DNA of 9,330 bases from the NCBI GenBank assembly GCA_016210895.1, contig JACQTG010000255.1:1-9330 (forward strand). Reading direction: 5' to 3'. Below are positions 1-4,435 of this stretch, piece after piece (position 1 is the first letter of the stretch; every line of letters starts with the position of its first letter). Both the position numbers and the translations under genes were made by a program. The notes under the pieces were generated by a model. That model did no database searches, was not told the origin of the DNA, and saw only the letters and a program-made list of their open reading frames with translations. Source of the DNA: Acidobacteriota bacterium (lineage in GTDB: Bacteria; Acidobacteriota; Terriglobia; Acidoferrales; 2-02-FULL-67-57).

Positions 1-740
1 ACACGGTAGTCCACCCATCCCGCGCCCGCGAGCACGCGCTGGCCGGTCGAGGTCTCAAGGAGGAGAACGGATTCGAGGCCGGGCCAGGCCGTGCGCAACC
101 GGTCGGCCAGTGCGTCGGTGTCGAAGTCGAGCACGGGCGCGGCCACGGTCAGCCAGCCGGGCGCGTCTTCGGCGGTGACGAAGGCTTCCAGTTGGCGCAG
201 CTGGGGCGGCAGGTGGCCGGCTTGGCTCAACTCATCGAGCGCGCGAATCAGCTCGTTCAGCTGGGGCGAACTGATCGGGCACTGCTCGATGGCGCAGAGC
301 GCGTGCGAGCCCTGGCGGTAGTAGCCCAGTTGCAGGCGGTCGGCGCGGATCGGGTGCGGGCTGAGATGGAGTTGGATGCGGTTGCGGTAGTTCCAGGGGG
401 GCGAGGCCAGGGCGGGGATTCCCTGCTGCCAGTCGAGGCCGCCGAGCCGGCGCAATGATTCGCGCAGAATCTCGACTTTGAGCTTGAGCTGCTGCTCATA
501 GTCGAGGTGCTGGTAGTGGCAGCCGCCGCAGCGGGCAAAGTAGGGACAGGCTGGCGCGACCCGCGCAGCCGCCGACTCGAGGATTTTCTCCGGCAGGCCG
601 CGGATGAGCTTGCGCGTCTCCTGCGTGGGCAAGACTTCGACCACCTCGCCGGGCAGGACGAAGGGCACAAAGACCGGCTTGCCGTCGTGGTAGGCGAGCC
701 CCTCGCCACCATAGACCATCTTTTCAATGCGGACGTTCAT
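1..740 (-). CDS. rlmD: 23S rRNA (uracil-C5)-methyltransferase, RlmD/RumA family, 3' end outside window (partial)
   Basis: Reading from the ATG at 740 gives 246 codons open to the window edge, with no stop. The predicted role is SAM-dependent C5 methylation of a uracil in RNA, most likely 23S rRNA. Residues 1 to about 60 fit a TRAM RNA-binding domain (MNVRIEKMVYGGEGLAYHDG opening). An iron-sulfur cluster motif follows: C65, C71 and C74 in CPYFARCGGC, then C154 in IEQCPI. This is the CX5CX2C plus distal Cys arrangement known for E. coli RumA. NYRNRIQL (117-124) and LGYYRQGSH (138-146) are also family signatures. The SAM-binding fold and catalytic Cys lie beyond position 1, so catalytic competence cannot be judged. 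The start lies 5 bases after the stop of the upstream gene, which suggests translational coupling. The family is well supported. The exact target (RlmD or an RlmCD-like or other uracil site) is inferred. Confidence 0.9.
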   Translation of the reverse strand, partial: MNVRIEKMVYGGEGLAYHDGKPVFVPFVLPGEVVEVLPTQETRKLIRGLPEKILESAAARVAPACPYFARCGGCHYQHLDYEQQLKLKVEILRESLRRLGGLDWQQGIPALASPPWNYRNRIQLHLSPHPIRADRLQLGYYRQGSHALCAIEQCPISSPQLNELIRALDELSQAGHLPPQLRQLEAFVTAEDAPGWLTVAAPVLDFDTDALADRLRTAWPGLESVLLLETSTGQRVLAGAGWVDYR

Positions 741-745
741 GGCCT

Positions 746-1555
746 TTAGTCGCTCGGCGGGTTGGGCGCGCGTGCGCCCGCCGCAGCGGGCAGGTAGAAC
801 AGGCTCAGGCGGGGCAGGCGATGGCTCTCAAAGAGCTTTTTCTGCAGGTACTGTTTTTCCACCAGGGCGATCTGCTCGGCGGTCATCTTGCGCCGGTAGG
901 GGGCGAGCGCCCGCTCGACTTCGCGCCGCGAGGCGACGAGCTCATCGGCGCTCGTCGCCTGGGTCACCGCCGCCAGCAGTTTTTCTTCGAATACGGTCAG
1001 ATGGCGCTCGAAGTCTTCTAGGTTGGCGGGCAAATTGGTGGCCGACTGGTCGGCCAGGACATCGAGTGCCGCGGCGATGTCGGCAAAGGCTTGACGAGAG
1101 GCCGGCAGGCGCTCGGCGGCAGTTCGCAGTTGGGCGGCGTTTTCGCGGAGGAAGGTTGAGATCTCTTCGGCCGAGAATGCCGAAGGCGGTGGGGCGGTGG
1201 TTGACTCGGTGAGCGGGCGGCCGGCGGCGGCCTCGCGCATCTCCTCGACCACTTCCGCGACCGAGTCGATGCAGTAGAGCAGGCTCTTGATGCGGCCGGG
1301 GCGTCCCGCTCTGCGGGACCAGTGCTCGAAGGCGCGGTCAATGCCTTTGAGCACGGCTGCGAGCGGAACGCCCTGCTGTTGCCAGGCCTCGATGACCGCC
1401 CAATCGAGTGTCGAGACCAGGAGGTGCGCGCCGCGCTTCTGCCAGAAGTACTCTTCGATTTCGGTGAAATAGTTGAAGTAGTTGAACGGTTCCACGGGCT
1501 TGCCCTGAAGGTTCTCCCTGAAGCGAACCACCCCGCGTTTGGGCCGAGACAGCAT
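746..1555 (-). CDS. Conserved protein of unknown function, 269 aa
   Basis: I cannot assign a function. The N-terminal third is distinctive: residues 23-40 are aromatic-rich (PFNYFNYFTEIEEYFWQK), followed by DWAVIEAWQQQGVPLAAVLKGID at 51-73 (split here only for reference) and a helix around 89-108 with LLYCIDSV. This looks like a compact helical domain. Residues 109-128 are an Ala/Pro/Thr-rich linker. Residues 129-247 are strongly helical and charged, probably coiled-coil-like. The C-terminus has a conserved-looking RLPRLSLFY (247-255) followed by an Ala/Pro tail. There is no signal peptide and no membrane segment, so it is probably cytoplasmic. It lies 52 bases after coaX and 5 bases before the RNA methyltransferase, as part of the same run. 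The ATG at 1555 is assumed; only a weak purine stretch precedes it, and GTG at residue 9 is an alternative. It resembles hypothetical proteins I associate with Acidobacteriota. Confidence 0.85.
   Translation of the reverse strand: MLSRPKRGVVRFRENLQGKPVEPFNYFNYFTEIEEYFWQKRGAHLLVSTLDWAVIEAWQQQGVPLAAVLKGIDRAFEHWSRRAGRPGRIKSLLYCIDSVAEVVEEMREAAAGRPLTESTTAPPPSAFSAEEISTFLRENAAQLRTAAERLPASRQAFADIAAALDVLADQSATNLPANLEDFERHLTVFEEKLLAAVTQATSADELVASRREVERALAPYRRKMTAEQIALVEKQYLQKKLFESHRLPRLSLFYLPAAAGARAPNPPSD
1303..1319. repeat. Perfect 7-bp palindrome inside the unknown-function gene
   Basis: GTCCCGC (1303-1309), TCT loop, GCGGGAC (1313-1319). The flanking base pair does not extend the stem. It is read in frame as part of SRRAGRPG in the linker after the first helical domain of the 269-aa protein. 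A 7-bp stem with a short loop is expected several times by chance in 9 kb of GC-rich DNA. Its listing here rests on my recollection of similar palindromes recurring in acidobacterial genomes, which is unverified. Confidence 0.35.
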
Positions 1556-1607
1556 ACCCCAGAACCAACTTCCGCCAAAGGCGTAAGGACAGTCGTGTCG
1601 GCTTTGG

Positions 1608-2441
1608 CTAGCGGCGGGTCTTGGGGTTTTTCCGGGCGGCGGCCGCGGCTTTGGGTTTGGGTTCGGCTTCGGCCTCAGCTTGGTTCCGTTCGTAGAGGAG
1701 GCGGAGGCCGTCGAGGGTCAGGAATTCGTCCACGAGCTCGATGTGGCGGGAGGCGCCGGCGAGCAGGCCCGCCTGGCCGCCGGTGGCGATGACGCGGGCG
1801 TTGGTGCCGAGTTCTTTCTTCAGTTGATCCACCAGGCCGTCAATCAGCGCCAGGAAGCCGTGGTAGAGGCCCGACTGGATGGAGGCGACGGTGTTGGTGC
1901 CGATGAGCTTGCCCGGGTCTTGGATGGAGACGCGGGGGAGGCGCGCGGCGCGGGTGAAGAGCGCCTCGGCGCTGATGCCGACGCCGGGGACGATGATGCC
2001 GCCGAGGTAGTTGCCTTCGCGGGAGATGAGGTCGAAGGTGATGGCGGTGCCGAAGTCGACGACGATAGCTGGCCCGCCGTATTTCTCAAACGCGGCGACG
2101 GCGTTGGCGATGCGATCGGCGCCGACCTCCTGCGGGTTGTCGTAGAGGATGCGGATACCGGTCTTGATGCCGGGGGCGACGAAGAGCGGCTCGAGGTTGA
2201 AGTAACGCCGGCTCATTTCCCCCACCGTGCGGTCGAGCGGCGGCACCACCGAGCTGATGATGACGCCCGCGATTTTTCGTGCGTCGATGCCGGCCAGTTG
2301 CAGCAGATCACGCGCCAGGATGCCATAGCCGTCCACCGTCTGCTGGTGCTCGGTCATCAGCCGCCAGTGGGCGATGAGCTTCTTACCCTCATAAATACCC
2401 AACAGCGTGTTCGTGTTGTTGACGTTGATGACCAGCAGCAT
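1608..2441 (-). CDS. coaX: Type III pantothenate kinase (CoaX)
   Basis: This enzyme would phosphorylate pantothenate with ATP, the first step of CoA synthesis, in the cytoplasm. The 277 residues are slightly over the usual 250-260. Family motifs in order are an N-terminal phosphate loop (residues 4-12), GADR at 107-110, DFGTAITFD at 129-137, GGIIVPGV at 147-154 and ATGGQAGLL at 219-227. Asp109 and Asp129 match two of the three Asp residues that are conserved and important in the Thermotoga maritima enzyme (Asp105, Asp125). The third, Asp6, is Asn here: the start reads MLLVINVNNTNT instead of the usual DVGNTNT, with Gly8 also Asn. The last 25 residues are an Ala/Glu/Lys/Pro-rich basic tail not typical of the family. 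The ATG at 2441 lies 12 bases after the birA stop with no clear ribosome site between them, so coupling is likely. Family membership is certain. Activity is likely but not assured given Asn6. Confidence 0.96.
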   Translation of the reverse strand: MLLVINVNNTNTLLGIYEGKKLIAHWRLMTEHQQTVDGYGILARDLLQLAGIDARKIAGVIISSVVPPLDRTVGEMSRRYFNLEPLFVAPGIKTGIRILYDNPQEVGADRIANAVAAFEKYGGPAIVVDFGTAITFDLISREGNYLGGIIVPGVGISAEALFTRAARLPRVSIQDPGKLIGTNTVASIQSGLYHGFLALIDGLVDQLKKELGTNARVIATGGQAGLLAGASRHIELVDEFLTLDGLRLLYERNQAEAEAEPKPKAAAAARKNPKTRR

Positions 2442-2453
2442 GGTCGTCGCTCG

Positions 2454-3458
2454 CTACACCTCGGCCAGGTCGCCGGAGAGGTGTGGAACGAGCGAGCCGT
2501 CCTCCCGCCGCAGCCAGAGCAGGCCGGCCTCGTCGAGCCCAGCGGTGGTGGCGAGAAAACTCTCGTGACCTGTGTCCACGCGCACCCGCTTGTCCTTGGC
2601 GTAGCTGGAGACTTCGGCAAAGCGCGCCCGAATCGGCTCCGGGCCTTCCTTCACCAGGCGATTGTAGTAGCGCTCAAACCAGCTTAGCAACCGGACGAGG
2701 GTTTCCAGGCGCGAGTAGCTGCGGCCGCCGGCTAGGCGCAGCGAGGTGGCGATGTCCTTGAGCTCGGCCGGCATCGCCGTATGGTTGACATCGAGGCCGA
2801 TGCCGACCACGACGTAGAGTACGCGGTCGAGCTCGGCCTGCATTTCGGTCAGGATGCCGCAAAACTTCCGCCCGTTCACGAGCAAATCGTTGGGGTAGCG
2901 AACATCCACGGCCAGACCGGTGACTTCGACCACGGCGTCGCGGGCGGCTAGGCCAGTGACGAGCGTGAGGAGCGGCGCCTGGCGCGGATGGAGCTGCTCC
3001 GGGCGCAGGAGCAGCGTCGAGTAGATGCCGCTCGTCTTTTCCGAGTACCAGCGCCGGCCCAGCCGGCCGCGCCCCGCGGTCTGTTCTTCGGCGATCACCA
3101 GCGCGCCGTGGGGCTCGCCGGCGGCGGCGAGCGCCAGGGCAACGTCGTTGGTCGAGCCGACTTTGAAATAGTGGTGGATGCGCCGGCCGAAGAGGGAGCC
3201 CTCGAGCCGCCGGCGCAGGAGTTGCGGCACGAGAACATCCGGGACGGTCTGGAGCTGGTAGCCCGTGCGCGGGTGCCCTTTGATTTTGACCCCCAGGCCG
3301 CGCAGCTTTTCCACCCAGCGCCACACCGACGAGCGGCTGACGCCGATTTCGCGGGCGATCTTGGCTCCCGAGCAGACGACCAGTGCGTGCTCAATCAAGA
3401 GAGCCAGCAGTTTGTCGACGCGGCGGTCGGTGCCGGCAGGCAGGGTCGGCGCGGGCAC
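2454..3458 (-). CDS. birA: Bifunctional biotin--[acetyl-CoA-carboxylase] ligase / biotin operon repressor-type protein (BirA)
   Basis: It activates biotin with ATP to biotinyl-AMP and attaches it to a lysine of biotin carboxyl carrier proteins such as that of acetyl-CoA carboxylase. Residues 13-68 form a winged helix-turn-helix (GVSRSSVWRWVEKLRGLG at 39-56, then the wing GHPRTGYQL), so it may also regulate transcription; no operator is visible here. The catalytic domain starts near 95: STND at 102-105, the biotinyl-AMP loop GRGRLGRRW at 129-137, YPNDLLVNGRK at 188-198 with the conserved Lys198, and GIGLDVN at 219-225. A C-terminal SH3-like domain (about 290-334) ends in the SGDLAEV block. The usual KWPND is RYPND here, a mild variation. 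The start is GTG at 3458, six bases after the nadC stop. At 334 aa it is a normal length for the two-domain (group II) class. It sits in the nadC-birA-coaX cofactor cluster. Confidence 0.96.
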   Translation of the reverse strand: MPAPTLPAGTDRRVDKLLALLIEHALVVCSGAKIAREIGVSRSSVWRWVEKLRGLGVKIKGHPRTGYQLQTVPDVLVPQLLRRRLEGSLFGRRIHHYFKVGSTNDVALALAAAGEPHGALVIAEEQTAGRGRLGRRWYSEKTSGIYSTLLLRPEQLHPRQAPLLTLVTGLAARDAVVEVTGLAVDVRYPNDLLVNGRKFCGILTEMQAELDRVLYVVVGIGLDVNHTAMPAELKDIATSLRLAGGRSYSRLETLVRLLSWFERYYNRLVKEGPEPIRARFAEVSSYAKDKRVRVDTGHESFLATTAGLDEAGLLWLRREDGSLVPHLSGDLAEV

Positions 3459-3464
3459 GGCCTT

Positions 3465-4382
3465 TCAGGTGGCGTCCGCGCCGGGCGGAGGCTCAAGGAT
3501 GAGGTCGAAGGAAAAGTCCGACGCTGTCGCGGAGTGGGTAATCGCGCCGACGGAGATGTAGTCGACGCCGGATTCGGCGTAGGTGCGGATGTTGTCCAGG
3601 CGAATCCCGCCCGAGGCTTCCACCCAAGCACGCCCGGCGATGACTTCTACGGCGAGCTTGACCTGTTCGGGCGACATATTGTCGAGCAGGAGAGCGTCGG
3701 CGCCGGCCTCGAGGGCGGCGCGGAGCTCGGCTTCGTCGCGCACTTCCACCTGGATGGGATAGCCGTGACCGTATTTTCGCCGGGCGCGCTCAACGGCTTC
3801 GGCCACACCGCCGACCAGGCCGGCGTGGTTTTCCTTGATCAGGATGGCCTCGTAGAGGCCCATGCGGTGATTGAAGCCGCCCCCGACGCGCACCGCGTAG
3901 CGCTCGAGCACGCGCAGGTTGGGCGTGGTCTTGCGGGTGTCGAGAATTTTGGCCTTGGTGCCTTCGATGCGGTTGACGTAGCGCCGCGTCAGGGTGGCGA
4001 TGCCGGAGAGACGCTGGAGAAAGTTCAACGCCACGCGCTCCGCCTTGAGCAGGCTGCGGGCGTCGCCGCGGACTTCTGCCACGCGCCGGCCGCGGCTCAC
4101 CGTGGTGCCTTCGGGCACGAAGGCGAGAAAGCTTGTATTCCGATCGAGTAGCTCGAACACGCGAGCCACCATGGGCAGACCGGCGACGAGCGTGACCTCG
4201 TTGGCCACGAAGCTGCCACGCCCGGCCACCGGCTCGGGGAGCACACCTTCCGTGGTCAGGTCGCCCGAGCCGATGTCCTCGGCCAGCGCCTGCTCGAGGA
4301 TCGAGGTGACCTCGGGCGCGCGCCAATCGAGCGTGTGCTCCACCGCCACGCGGGTGGCGGTGGGATTTGCCTGGGTGCTCAT
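3465..4382 (-). CDS. nadC: Nicotinate-nucleotide pyrophosphorylase (carboxylating), quinolinate phosphoribosyltransferase
   Basis: It converts quinolinate and PRPP to nicotinate mononucleotide, CO2 and pyrophosphate, in de novo NAD synthesis in the cytosol. Motifs in order are EDIGSGDLTT (35-44), AERVALNFLQRLSG (114-127), DTRKTTP (148-154), GGGFNHRMGLYEAILIKENH (167-186), QVEVRDE (211-217), LLLDNM (231-236), EASGGI (255-260) and SVGAITHS (277-284). These hold the Arg, Lys, His, Glu and Asp residues that bind quinolinate and PRPP in this family. At 305 aa it is about 20-25 residues longer than usual because of a non-conserved N-terminus. The ATG at 4382 is favoured because GGAGG lies 6 bases upstream. 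valS ends 53 bases before, and birA starts 6 bases after. No nadA or nadB is in the window. A strong hairpin lies within the first 15 codons. Confidence 0.98.
   Translation of the reverse strand: MSTQANPTATRVAVEHTLDWRAPEVTSILEQALAEDIGSGDLTTEGVLPEPVAGRGSFVANEVTLVAGLPMVARVFELLDRNTSFLAFVPEGTTVSRGRRVAEVRGDARSLLKAERVALNFLQRLSGIATLTRRYVNRIEGTKAKILDTRKTTPNLRVLERYAVRVGGGFNHRMGLYEAILIKENHAGLVGGVAEAVERARRKYGHGYPIQVEVRDEAELRAALEAGADALLLDNMSPEQVKLAVEVIAGRAWVEASGGIRLDNIRTYAESGVDYISVGAITHSATASDFSFDLILEPPPGADAT
4340..4363 (-). promoter_or_regulatory. 10-bp perfect hairpin in the 5' coding region of nadC
   Basis: CCACCGCCAC (4340-4349), a 4-base loop, then GTGGCGGTGG (4354-4363) is a perfect inverted repeat. 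In the nadC transcript it spans about +20 to +43 from the ATG, covering codons 7-15 (residues TATRVAV), in the part of the protein that is not conserved. By my rough estimate a stem this long with so short a loop is expected about 0.2 times by chance in this window. A role in slowing or coupling translation of nadC is only inference. It could also simply reflect GC-rich coding of Thr/Ala/Val. Confidence 0.4.
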
Positions 4383-4388
4383 AGAGGC

Positions 4389-4393
4389 CCTCC
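4389..4393 (-). promoter_or_regulatory. Shine-Dalgarno sequence of nadC
   Basis: GGAGG on the minus strand, six bases before the ATG at 4382, is the clearest canonical ribosome binding site in the window. It decides the nadC start over the in-frame GTG codons at residues 12 and 14. Confidence 0.75.
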
Positions 4394-4435
4394 GTGGCCG
4401 TCGGTTGGTTTTTCGCGCAGAGGTCTTTTTTCGCT

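Noticed and set aside
3179..3217. 9-bp inverted repeat (TGCGCCGGC / GCCGGCGCA) with a nested short stem inside birA
   Set aside because: With a 21-base loop in GC-rich coding DNA, a couple of such repeats are expected by chance in a window of this size.
1680..4151. Long plus-strand open frames opposite coaX, birA and nadC (335 and 387 codons)
   Set aside because: They lie antisense to genes with unmistakable family motifs. Their composition (Ala/Gly/Asp/Val-rich, no motif) is that of GC-rich antisense frames.
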